Shown here: positions 53,746-64,000 of the stretch, one piece after another
How positions within the stretch are numbered: position 1 is the first letter of the stretch
Layout: the number at the start of each line of letters is the position of its first letter
Source: Hypholoma sublateritium FD-334 SS-4
Taxonomy: Eukaryota > Basidiomycota > Agaricomycetes > Agaricales > Strophariaceae
Assembly (NCBI GenBank): GCA_000827495.1
Contig: KN817547.1
Span: 1 to 64,000, forward strand
Direction: 5' to 3'
Length of the DNA: 64,000 nt
Notes under the pieces: generated by a model
Told to the model about the DNA's origin: nothing
Database searches by the model: none
The model's input: the letters and a program-made list of their open reading frames with translations, nothing else
Program-made: the position numbers and the translations under genes

Positions 53746-55483
53746 TTATCTTTTGACGCCCACCACATCGTCCATCTGCCCGGTTGTAATACCTAGTGGC
53801 GGCCCAAAGCCATTTGTGTCATGCACTGTGAGCTCAAACTGCGACTCCGATGGAGCCTTCGCTTCCACGATCCCACGCAAGTTGAGGAGCAATCTATGCA
53901 TGGGAAGATCGTCAGCCACATGGTCCTGTCAAGTGTGTACAATTAGGTACCTCGAACAGATGGTCGCTTGGAGACTCTTCAGGAGGCCAACAGCGAGATA
54001 CGACGCGAACGGGTCTAGAATCCATATGAGGAAGTTGCATATGGAGACACCTGCGGACAAGATAGTGATCAACAAAAAAATGCCAGTGCGTCGGAGAAGT
54101 CCAGGCTATACTTACACATGATCACTATATTCACCACAGGATGATGAAGAATGAAGAATTGAATCCATCGAAGGAAGATTTTGACTAACCAATGTAGTAT
54201 AGCAAACCTACAAACCAGCTGAACAATTAATATCGAACAAGTGGGCAATTTTCAGGATTGATTTACCGTCGCGGGCTAGAATTTGGATAATAGTAGTGGA
54301 ATTGCTGATGCTTGCGGACATGACTGTGAATAAACAAGATGAAAGACGGCCAAGACCTAGCGTGAGTCACGTACAGTATTGGTATGATTTCCATGCGGTT
54401 AATACGAATATCACTGCGCGATGTTTAATTTCTCGTCCACGGGTGCTGGATCACGAGCAAGAATGGGCTTACGAGTTTCGAATACCAGAAATGGGACCCA
54501 GAACGCAATAAGGAGGGGGCGGCAAAGGGAGCTTGTGCATCCCGAGAGACATCCTCGAACGCCGATGGTGTTCGCAGGTATGACTAGGAAAGAAACTAGT
54601 TCATCTCTGACAGGTGAAATGCATAAATAAGAATATTCTTACATGTCTCCAATTTAAATACTAATAGACAGCAAGTGAGCATGACGCCCATGGATATCTA
54701 CAGCAATAAAGTATCAGGGTCCATCTCGTTCGGATAAAAATAATAACTCACAGTACACAGAGATGTCAATAAGAAGAGTAACTTCCGATATTGAAAGAGG
54801 GCTTGAGTACGCATGATTAATACACCTGCAAGTTTTGTTAAAGTGTGGTTCGCAAGAATTGTAATGGTCGCTCTCCCATACATTCTATGACAGCAATCGA
54901 GATCAAGTCCAAGATTGTCGAGACTAGCTCATAATTTTGGCAACTACAAGAAAGTCAGGTAATTGACGCGACGGATAGAAAGGCTTTACAACTAGACAAT
55001 ATAAGCCGCAAGTTTCGCAACGATTTTAATATTAAATGGACTTACTTTTGTGGACGGTGCCCACACAAATTGGGCTAAATCAATGTATTTTGTCAATTCA
55101 TTTTAATCGACTTTAAAAGAAACGCCGTACCATAAAGATCCAAAATAAATGGTATCAGAGGGATGTACCGATTCTTTGACGTTGTTCAACGGTAGGCAAT
55201 TGGTTGCACATAATTCAAAGGCTTACCAAAAAGAAAAGCGTAGTACCGAGGGTCTTTTTAACCTGCCACACCCTCGAGACCTTCAGAAATCAAACGGGGA
55301 TTTAAACATATATCAATTCATTGAAAGAAAGACCGACCTCTAGATCGACGGTTAATGCCATATCCCACATCAACATTGTAACAGAAGCTACTGGCAATCG
55401 AGTGAGCCTGTTTCAGTTCCCAAACTATGGAATGGAGATCAACACAACAGACCTGTGGCATACTTGATCGATTTGAACCACAT
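53746..55483 (-). CDS. Multi-pass membrane protein, DUF6533-like family, copy 2
   Basis: Likely start ATG 55483 (MWFKSI), joined in phase to LTRLPVASVTMLMWDMALTV-DLEV. Later segments: QFVWAPSTK, LAGVLIMRTQALFQYRKLL, PLLIAFWVPFLVFETRK, TTIIQILARDG-LLYYIG, VSICNFLIWILDPFASYLAV with GLLKSLQATICSR, and the ending LLLNLRGIVE to DDVVGVKR. It is a tandem paralog of the gene at 51129-52856 (compare PFASYL, LKSLQATICS and LNLRG in both). All pieces are in order on one strand, but several introns were not pinned down. Confidence 0.6.
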
Positions 55484-58400
55484 TAGCGCTCCTATTTCTC
55501 ATGGATAAGCAGTGCTTCGTACCTTCGTCGCCGCTAAGCTCGAAAATAGTATCGGTGGAACGCTGCCCTCCATCGCGGCACAGGATTCTTGTGCTCAGAC
55601 TTCGCAACAGTGAGATGCAAGTTCTCACCAAGGGGCATGGCCTGATGCCCAATTTCGCGAACAGTGTGTCAACCGAATTCGGGAACTGTGTCACATTATA
55701 TTCGGCGGCTCTGAAGTGAAGTGTTGGAAGAGCCAGGTTATTTCAGGGACCGTGTGGAGGCAATCTATAAGTAAACGTGAAATGCGAAGCAATCATCAGT
55801 ACTTCCAGCGCTGAAGGCGAATCCCCGCCAGCCAGAATATGAAAAGCTGTTGACAGGTTCGAGTTACAACACGTTCTGGCGACAGATAAAGAGATGATGT
55901 ATGTACTAGGCATTCCGAGGTGGACGTGAGCAAGAATGGTGGGTATACTTAGCGGGGTGGAATGCAACGTCTTTTTTTGCAAAAGCGGCGGTAGAATGGT
56001 GCTAAAATTGAGTTCGCTGGGTAGTGTGGTTGCATCACAGCGATGGCGTCAGACGATTGCGAAAGGCTTGACCATCGAAGTGAAAAGGAAGCATGCCGAG
56101 AAGGTATGCGTGTAAATTGGCCTGGTTCCTGTCAGAATTCGGCTGACAGTCTGAGAGGCTACAGACTCACATTGTCCCTTACTGTTCTGGAGCCTTGAAG
56201 TAGCTTGAAGTTCCAGAGCGCCACTTGAGTATGGCGAATTGTTACAATTTTGTACATAGACTGATAGAGACATGAGATACCGAGAACTTGGATATCTTTA
56301 TTCTAGATCTGTTGTTCGTTGTTGGCATTGAGGCAGCATCCCGGGGCTGCAGTGGAGGCCTGAGGCTGAGGGTCCTAGAACGTCCTATTTTCCCGCCTTT
56401 GGCAGCGGCACTTGCCGACTCAGAATGGAAGCCCGACTGAGTTTCGGCAAGCGGCGGGTACGGCCCGGATGATCCTGGATCTGCCGGAGGTTCACGTTGG
56501 GTTCACATTGGATTCACGGCAGTCACCAGCATTTGCTCAGCACTGGGATATGACATTGACAGTCGTAATTCATCGCTCTTGTCAGTGATACTGCTCTGTT
56601 TCGCGAGTAATGGTCGACCACATTCTCATAAAAACCAATATCCATCAACAAGTTCTTAGAGACGTGCGGTATGTAGTATTTGTGGGCGCAGAATCGACTG
56701 CAGTGTGTCCGATATTAGCGCGGCGGAAAAGTTTGAAGGGGTATGTAAAAAGCGGAAATAGTACCCTGTAGACCCGTGATACTATCCTCTGAATAATCCA
56801 TCAGAGCTAATTGTTAAGCGCCCAAACGGGTGACCTATCGAAACATTTTTGGTCCTGAGCACCTCCCAAATACCAAATTACAAACCGTCATTTGACGCCT
56901 ACACGGAGTATGTTATCTACATACAGCTATGACGCAATTTACTCGCGTTTCCAGCAGTAGAATACAATAAGGAGGCTAGGGGCGGTTCTTGTAGGAACAG
57001 GTCGCGATCTACTAAAGAAGGCAAGGTCCAGATAGTTATGACACCCCGCGTACGTCACACAGATCTGATTATAAACGCACAAAGCCCGTCTGCCCCAAGC
57101 CTATCGCGCATCGCAATTGCACAAGAAACACTCTGGATTAGATGCTTTGATTGATATCACTTGAACACCTCTGATCTGAACCACTCGGACCTGCAGACCA
57201 ACTTCCCTGCCTGATATCTGTGATTACAAAACTCGTAGACATCAACGGGACTACTTATTAATTGATTCAGCCTGAGAGCGCCGTGGCCGTAGGCCATCCA
57301 GAAATGTATCAAGACATACAAGTCTCGAGATTGGAAAGGATTCATTGTTGTGACTTTATCAAGGAAGCCACCGACATGTAAAGTCGTAATTAGTTGAGTC
57401 TTCTTTATATCTTCAGGCCTAGATTACGCCAGCCAGAGAATTAAGATGTCGCTAACAAGTTTCATTTTGGCAATGGGTTTACATAGCCCTGAGGTTTGTA
57501 TCGTCTGCCAGTGAGCCCCACTGGCAGAAAGTTGTCATAGATTTTTTAACTGCTTGAGGTTAAGGAAGCGGCATGGCGTAAATAGTAGTAAGGTGAATAA
57601 ATATTGCAGACACTTTTCGACACATTAAATATGTTAGAGGCTACGGGAAAGGTTGTTTATTTTTAGATTATACCGACTACATTGACCTGTCAAATCTTTT
57701 AAAACATGATTGATACGCTTTGATACGATACGATTCGAAGTGCACACCTGTGCACACATGTGAATCTGGGGTAGCCCCTGGTAGCCCCACTAGTTTACTA
57801 TATAATAATACCTATCATGTACGACCGACACTTCGCGTGAACTGCAAGTGAGTTGTTGGCGAATTGCGCGCAAACCCGAATTAGGTTTATGTGTTTATGT
57901 GCATTTCTTGTTCTCCTTGGCATTTCTTGGCGCTTTTCCTGGGAAAGTTGTTGAGAGAAGCTGAGCAAGTCTGAGCGGTTCCGACAGAGTCCCCAGTCCC
58001 GTGGTTTTCTGACAATCTGACAACTGAGGCCGCCACCGTGAAGCCACGCGGGACCGGCCGCCGGATCAAGGCTGAGGCAATTCGCGTGGGATTTGCGCCT
58101 AAGTCCAATGGTCAAGGAAAAGGCGTGTCTACCTGTGTCTACACACTGGGTCTACAATTGGTCTACGTCTTGTCTGAGAAATTGCCTCTTTCACAGGGTT
58201 GCGATCATCGGCACCGAAGATTTCGTTGGAAAAGTAGCCTAGGGCGAACAGGCGAATGTTCCTGGCGTTGAAAGATTACTCCTGATTTCAATAGGTAACT
58301 GATGTTCATTTTAGGAGAACAGTTCGAGTCCGACTGATAAATGCACGCACTACATACCGACCTCAGCGAGTCTATACAATCATAAATTGCGGCTGTGGGT

Positions 58401-58683
58401 CCCTCCTGTTCTCCGAGTCTGCTTTTACTATTGGTCTCTCTGATATGTAACTGATTTCGAACGATTTCATTGGGAGTCAATTCACGATTAGATAACATCT
58501 TTGTACGGGACATCAATGGTATCTGCAGGATATGTACAATCACAATCACTATCAACTTCAAGCTTCATGAATCATCAGTTCTAGAATTTGTGTGGGCAGC
58601 CTGCCATGTAGTAAGTTGTAGCTTTCACATCTGTTAGGAAACAAAGATCCGTACTTGTCTCTTATGACCATTCAAGCTCCAAA
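55484..58683. other. Long gene-poor stretch
   Basis: No coherent gene on either strand across 3.2 kb. Visible: a short direct repeat GGTAGCCCC at 57770-57788, and a GTCTAC motif repeated five times at 58125-58167 (GTGTCTACC, GTGTCTACA, GGTCTAC). Minus-strand frames at 55743-56273 and 57798-58115 have unlikely composition. Confidence 0.45.
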
Positions 58684-59025
58684 TCAGTAAACGATGGTTG
58701 GGGTGGGCTCGGTGGTAGGTAAAGAAGTGTCAGTTATGGTGGGGCTTTGCCTGATGGAAAAAAAGGTGTTAGAATTCCCATCTGCATAGACGGTGGTTCG
58801 GTGTACTGACGTCCAGACAACTGTCGATGTTGCGTCAACGATATAAGGATATTCGTCAATGATGGTATGGTAAATATCCAGCCCCGTGAAGACAGGAGGA
58901 TCTCTACGTTTCAACTGAAAAATCATGAGCACGAAAAATTAAGCAGCAGTATCATTACTTACAGCCACAGCTCTAGTAGAAGCAACCTGTATTACAACAA
59001 GAGCAAAGAATTTCAAGAAATGCAT
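58684..59025 (-). CDS. Small secreted protein B, divergent partner of laccase B
   Basis: Exons 58963-59025, 58811-58914 and 58684-58750 give 77 residues. Signal peptide MHFLKFFALVVIQVASTRAVA, then LKRRDPPVFTGLDIYHT, VDATS, VVWT and the ending EPTPTIVY; no cysteine. Introns sit in phases 0 and 2 at the same places as in the peptide gene at 19357, and the last exon is 67 nt in both. Dibasic KRR just after the predicted signal cleavage could be a Kex2-like site, absent from copy A. It starts 509 bp from laccase B on the opposite strand. Function unknown; the repeated linkage points to a job with laccase. Confidence 0.8.
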
Positions 59026-59534
59026 GTTGATGTGCAAGGGAGACTTAGAAGACGTATCTACGAATGACCGGGCTGTTTATATCATCTCATGTCGCTCTTC
59101 CCTGACGGCTTAAACTAGCTGGATATAGGTCGCAATCACGGCATAATATTACGATAAAGATCCGCTTACCATGCAGGGCATAAAATGTTAGCAGTGCTTA
59201 TTCCATTTACTTCGTCCCTTACGTTGTCCATGTCCATTGTCCACATGAGACTACCGGTCACAATAAGGCAAGAATCTCGTCCTTTTTTTTGGCGAAAGAA
59301 CGTCGTCTTTCTTAGACAAATTGCGATTGAGAAGGAAAGATCAATAACAATCTGCATTCTCACAGTGTTTATCACAGTATGTGCATGAGAATTTTGGGAC
59401 AGAAGTCTCCCGCCTACCCCTGGTTAGATGCTGGGTAGCTTGTTCTCTCGTAATACCGTAGAACAGTCGATGTCAAACAAGCTCGATGAAAGCATAAAAG
59501 GCTCACACTCCAAGGGTTTTCAGCCCAGCCAGCC
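59026..59534. promoter_or_regulatory. Divergent promoter between secreted peptide B and laccase B
   Basis: A TATA-like TTTATATC at 59076-59083 (GATATAAA on the minus strand) is about 50 nt before the peptide ATG. CATAAAAG at 59493-59500 is about 35 nt before the laccase ATG. The peptide-side octamer is identical to the laccase-side box of locus A. An STRE-like CCCCT lies near 59417. Confidence 0.6.
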
Positions 59535-61845
59535 ATGTTTTCGTTTTCAGTGATCATTGGTCTCTCTTTCGCAGTGGGCGCCTATTCCTCCATCGGTCCA
59601 AACACCAATGTATACGTTAAGAACAAGTACATCCTTCCCGACGGATTTAACCGCTCGTACGTTGCGCCCTTGCTTGTCAACTCAGTGAAAAAAATCTCTT
59701 GACTAATGCTCTTTTCTCACCCCAGTACGGTCTTGGCTGGCGGAACCGAAGCTAGCGTTTCGTTTCCTGGTCCTCTTATTGCAGGCTTGAAGGTATGAAT
59801 GCACCAACTCTGCGCCTCCGTGGAGCATTCAATATATTTATTTTCTAGGGAAATACATTCCGATTGAATGTGATCGATGAATTAACCGACACGTCCATGC
59901 TCACCAGCACGAGCATTGTGAGTATTTTACGTCCTCATAGAAAATGGAAATTTAATGGTCATACAGCACTGGCACGGCCTATTTCAAGAAGGTACTAACT
60001 GGGCTGACGGTCCAGTTGGTGTTACTCAGTGTCCCATCTCGCCGGGCAATTCTTTCTTGTACCAGTTCCGTGTACCTGACCAGGCGGGGACATTTTGGTA
60101 TCACTCACATCATTGTACGTCAACTTTCTGGATGTACATATTCAGGCCAACGCTAACCTCGAGGAAAACAGCTACCCAATATTGCGACGGTCTAAGGGGG
60201 CCTCTTGTGATCTACGATCCATTGGATCCTAATCGTCTTCTGTGAGTCCAACGGCGAGGTCTGAGAGTATTTGAGCGCTAATGTAACAACACATCAGGTA
60301 CGATTTTGACGACGGTAAGAAGGAACAAGCCCATATTTTTTTCGGTGGAAAGACATATTTTAATGTTATGTACCGCGAATTACAGATACGACCGTCATCA
60401 CCCTCGCAGATTGGTAAGAAAATATACGCGCATTCATATCGAGAGCTAATTATCTATTTTTAACTTTCGTAAGGTATCACACTCCTGCACCTTCCGCTGG
60501 CTTAGTGCCGACTTCAGACGCAACTTTGATCAACGGAAAGGGCCGCTATGCTGGTGGTCCTACCATTCCCCTCGCAGTCATAAGTGTTCTCCCAAACAAG
60601 CGGTACCGATTACGCCTGGTATCCATCTCTTGCGATCCCAACTTCATATTTTCCATTGATGGCCATTCCTTCGTAAGATGTTCGCACACCGTCAGAAATA
60701 CCACGGGGATCTTATCATTCTATTATTAGACCATCATTGAAGTCGACGGAGTTAACCATCAACCGCTCGTCGTGGATTCGATTCAAATCTTTGTCGGCCA
60801 GCGTTACTCGATTATTCTGAATACCAACCAACCCATTTCAAATTATTGGATACGTGCTTTGCCTAATTCGGGAAACCAGACTTTCGACGGGGGCATTAAC
60901 TCTGCCATCCTCCGCTACTGGGGCGCACCGATTGTTGACCCGACAACAAGTTCAACCTCCTCAAACCCGTTGGTCGAGACTAACCTACACCCTAGTGTGA
61001 ATCCGGCCGCTCCTGGTGTGCCAACCCCCGGAGCTGCAGATGTCAACATCAATCTTGATATTGTATTCAACTTTGGAAACCTGACCTTCACAGTCAACGG
61101 AGCCACATTCATCCCCCCCACGACTCCTGTACTCCTCCAAATCATAAGCGGGGCCATGACTCCCCAGAGCTTGCTCCCCACGGGATCAGTCTACGTCTTA
61201 CCACCAAATAAAGTGATCGAAATATCCATTCCGGGAGGATCAACTGGTAGTCCAGTAAGTTGTAAATCGTTTTGGCATAGTTTCTGCGCTAAACAAACAC
61301 TGCAGCACCCCATTCATCTTCATGGTGTAAGTCTGGCAATAGTCAACATCCGTTGAAATGCTAATCCGTGTTTATTTTAAGCACACTTTTTCCGTTGTCC
61401 GAAGCGCTGGAAGCACTGTTTATAACTATGTCAATCCCGTGCAGCGTGACGTTGTGAGCGCAGGAATCGCTGGAGATAATACAACGATTCGCTTCAAGAC
61501 TGACAATGCCGGCCCTTGGATTTTGCATTGGTTAGTAGTAATTTTTCTATCAGTAATTTATTGCTCACCTTTGAGAAATACCGACTAGTCACATCGATTG
61601 GCATCTAAATCTGTATGTTCCTTTATATTGCTTGAAGGCGCTCGATTACTGATCTCTACCTCAGTGGTTTGGCCGTCGTCATGGCCGAAGATGTGGGCAC
61701 AATCGCGACTGAGAATCCCCCAAGTACGTTTTACTCCGAAACGCTTGTTATGCTCCAAATACCGATGTCATTTATCTTGACTCCAGGTACCTGGGATAAT
61801 CTTTGTCCAGTTTACGATGCTTTGCCTCCGCAGGTGTTCACGTAA
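59535..61845 (+). CDS. Laccase B (multicopper oxidase), intact
   Basis: Fourteen exons (59535-59656, 59726-59792, 59849-59917, 59967-60114, 60172-60241, 60298-60314, 60386-60413, 60474-60672, 60730-61254, 61306-61326, 61382-61530, 61589-61612, 61665-61723, 61787-61845) give 518 residues in phase. Signal peptide [18 protein letters not shown]. Copper motifs: HWHG near residue 87, WYHSHHSTQYCDG, HPIHLHGH near 416 and [12 protein letters not shown] near 472; the residue ten after the T1 Cys is Leu. Secreted phenol oxidase, likely lignin or pigment related. The exon map equals laccase A except for one extra intron (60414-60473) inside the Trp codon of [10 protein letters not shown]. Several N-glycosylation sites (NRST, NLTF). 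Confidence 0.97.
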
Positions 61846-63059
61846 CGGAAGGACTGTATTCTATATAACTCCGTGCATACATACATCTATAGCATCTAGA
61901 TACTGTAGCGCCGGGCAGTACGTTTACAAACCAATCGTTGGATTATTGACTCCAAAAATATCTCGCTGCTGCTGAGTTTACCTGAATAAATAAATATTCT
62001 CTCTGCTTGCAGATTTTGATGCCATGCGTTTATGTACGCGCGGCGCCGTATTTACCATCTCAGTTTTGAAACAGCGGTGATACCCACAAGGCCCAATTCT
62101 TTCGTGCTGTTTATTGAATACAATGACAAGTATGCCCTTTGTTTATGTATAGGACGTGGCGCCTTCTCGTCCTGAGCATTTTACCAGCTAGAAGAAACAA
62201 CATGTTCAATTATAGAACCAGTAAGACAGCAAAAAAAATCTACACTCAATTTAGACTATAGGAAGGCGACAGTTTGACATGGAGGTGTCGGGGTGGGTCG
62301 CTGAAAATAGTCAGGGCCTTTAGGCGCCGTATACATCTATATGTAATCAAGGCCCTTGGGTATGTTCTTTCATGTTTAGTCAATAGTTTTTAGGTACTGT
62401 AGCGAAACACTGCCAGAAACCTGGAACGGCATCCTAGGACTGCATCTTCTTTGAGAATCAGGAGACAGAGGAGCCTGAGCAGGCGATCAGTGGAGGATTC
62501 CGTGCCACGCGTAGACAGGACTATGCATCTCTAACATATAGCCAATGTGTCTTGGACAACGTCATCCAACCACCCGACGCTCCCATGAAGCTACCTATCA
62601 TATACTAGCCCTCTAATGAGTAATACCGAAGCAGTAATATCGCTTACGCGCTGTCAAGACTTGTCAAGACCGTTTATGCAGTTTAAGTCCAAGCATGTGC
62701 GTCCAGCATGATTAATAGTCAATGCCGTGTGCGTGGCCTGGGTGTCTAACGTTGTACGACATCGTCCCCGTGTAGAAATAGTTGGTGCCATCATTTATGG
62801 GCACTTGAGTTATAAGTACCAGGCTCTCAGTATCGAGACAATTCCCAGATTTGACGAAACGAAGCTGAGCATTGGTCCCCATACCGAAACTGGACCTCGG
62901 GGTTGAGCATAAGTCTGAGACCAGAGGAGATAGACACGTCGTGCAAGGTCCCCGTTCCTGTTATGAAGCAAAAAGGTTTCCAGGATAAGATTTCCAAGGA
63001 TCATATAAGTGTGACGGTACAGCGCTTTGTGGTATCAGGTTCCCTTGCCGGTATGCGAT
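61846..63059. other. Intergenic between convergent laccase B and coronin
   Basis: No gene or repeat supported. Confidence 0.4.
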
Positions 63060-63965
63060 CTACTCGCCCAGCAGCGTCTGCGCGGCCCTTCGCGCATTCG
63101 CCCGAATAGTTTCGACCTGCAGTTCGAGGTTGCGTATTTTCTCGAGCGCGTCGCGCAGATCAGCTTTCAGGCGCTCGTTCTCCAATTCCAGCTCGGCCTG
63201 CTCAATGTGGACGTTAGTATGTGAATTGGTGCGCAAATGGCCAGCGCCACGTTCGTACGCACTTTGTTATCGGAAGGTTGAGTGCTCGCCGCTGGCTTAG
63301 ACTCCACGGGCGTGGGTGCAGCAGAAGGCGACGGGACCCAGGTCTTCGCGGGCAGAGCGGCAGGTATAATGGGGTCGCCAAAGGAGGAAGGGGGAACTGC
63401 GCTCGCGGGGCCTGAGCTGAAGCTTCTGGTGGGTTGGATAGACGGCGACTGGACGGTGGCCGAGAAGGGTGTCGGTGTCGGTGGCGCCGCAGAGGAATGG
63501 ACGGCACTCGGTGTGGGGCCGGAAAAGACGGTGCCGTCACCAAGGCCGACAAGTTTGAGAGGAGCGGTCTTGCCATTGAAAAATTCTGCCGCTGTCAGAG
63601 AGGGCTCGACAGAGGGCGCCGGAGGGTAGATGTCGGATTGGAATGAGTCTGCCTGGAGCAGACAGGTCAGTTGGTATGACAGATCCGAGTAGCGGCGGGG
63701 GCGTGAACATACCTTTCGTGGGACAATGAATGCTATGGGTTCGATGGAGGACCCGTGCACCTTGTAGGCACGCGCAATTTCGCAATCTGCGACGTTCAAA
63801 GCCCGGCGCGGTAAGAAGCACATCCCGCGCTGCGGTTCCGACGATTTATGCTCCGATAGAGCGTACAGTGAATCTGATTCGTACTCGTAATAACGGATGT
63901 TACCATCCCTGATAAATAGTTAGAACATGCAATAACAATCTTGGTCAACGCGCACCCTTTACCCG
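63060..63965 (-). CDS. CRN1: Coronin, C-terminal part, runs off the right edge
   Basis: Exons 63956-63965, 63713-63908, 63263-63652 and 63060-63199 (stop at 63060). Seen: AGKGDGNIRYYEYE, QRGMCFLPRRALNVADCEI and YKVHGSSIEPIAFIVPRK, the end of the coronin beta-propeller; DIYPPAPSVEPSLTAAEFFN, the conserved extension; a Pro/Ser-rich unique region; and a C-terminal coiled coil (ELELENERLKADLRDALEKI) for trimerisation. Coronin binds F-actin and Arp2/3 at patches. A 10-nt exon (63956-63965) is needed to keep AGKG. The rest of the propeller lies beyond the window. Confidence 0.92.
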
Positions 63966-64000
63966 CTGCAGATCATAAATCAATAGTTTAAGATGGGGAA

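Noticed and set aside
57798..58115. A 105-codon minus-strand frame
   Set aside because: Composition is unlike the neighbouring genes, and a second frame overlaps it; no motif.

Overview
The window looks like nuclear DNA of a wood-decay agaricomycete, probably a polypore. Genes are split by many introns of about 45-65 nt with GTRNGT donors and CTRAY-like branch sites. There are two multicopper laccases, F-box and CYP genes of basidiomycete type, a Tnp2 (CACTA-like) transposon and a DIRS-like retrotransposon. All exon models were read by eye from splice signals and reading frame; no database search was run.

Layout. 1-651 is the 5' part of an unknown minus-strand gene. 1605-6741 is a transposon with an intact spliced Tnp2 transposase and a convergent accessory gene. 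7438-10698 holds lipid enzymes: a DGAT2 acyltransferase and a convergent hotdog thioesterase. 11368-15859 holds two Ser/Thr/Ala-rich secreted or membrane proteins. 16652-19677 holds laccase A and, divergent from it, a 70-residue secreted protein. 20999-28000 is mixed: an F-box protein, a single-pass membrane protein, a small unknown gene, VPS28 (ESCRT-I), tRNA-Ile(AAU) and RPB7 (RNA polymerase II). 28264-41648 holds an RBR-type ubiquitin ligase with an apparent 4-nt frameshift, a cytochrome P450, a BRPF/NTO1-like chromatin reader and a PDI ending in KDEL. 41649-50258 is a repeat zone: a large hairpin, a TA-flanked 660-bp inverted-repeat element, a low-quality stretch with N bases, and a DIRS-like retroelement. 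51129-55483 holds two tandem multi-pass membrane protein genes. 58684-61845 holds a second secreted-peptide/laccase divergent pair. The right edge (63060 on) is the 3' part of coronin.

Main observation. The two laccase loci, about 40 kb apart, have the same composite architecture: a laccase facing away from a small secreted protein across about 500 bp, with a TATA-like box for each gene. The two small proteins are paralogous: same three-exon structure, a 67-nt last exon in both, and shared xYHT, VD-T-S and WT motifs with a PTPTI-VY-like end. This looks like a duplicated laccase plus partner-peptide module that I do not recognise as described. Laccase A carries a 2-nt deletion in its signal-peptide codons relative to laccase B, so only copy B is clearly intact.

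Other points: the DIRS-like element has a reverse transcriptase ORF open through essentially the whole Gag ORF in another frame, and an ATGA stop/start overlap between RT and recombinase. Two housekeeping genes, VPS28 and RPB7, each use a GC-AG intron.
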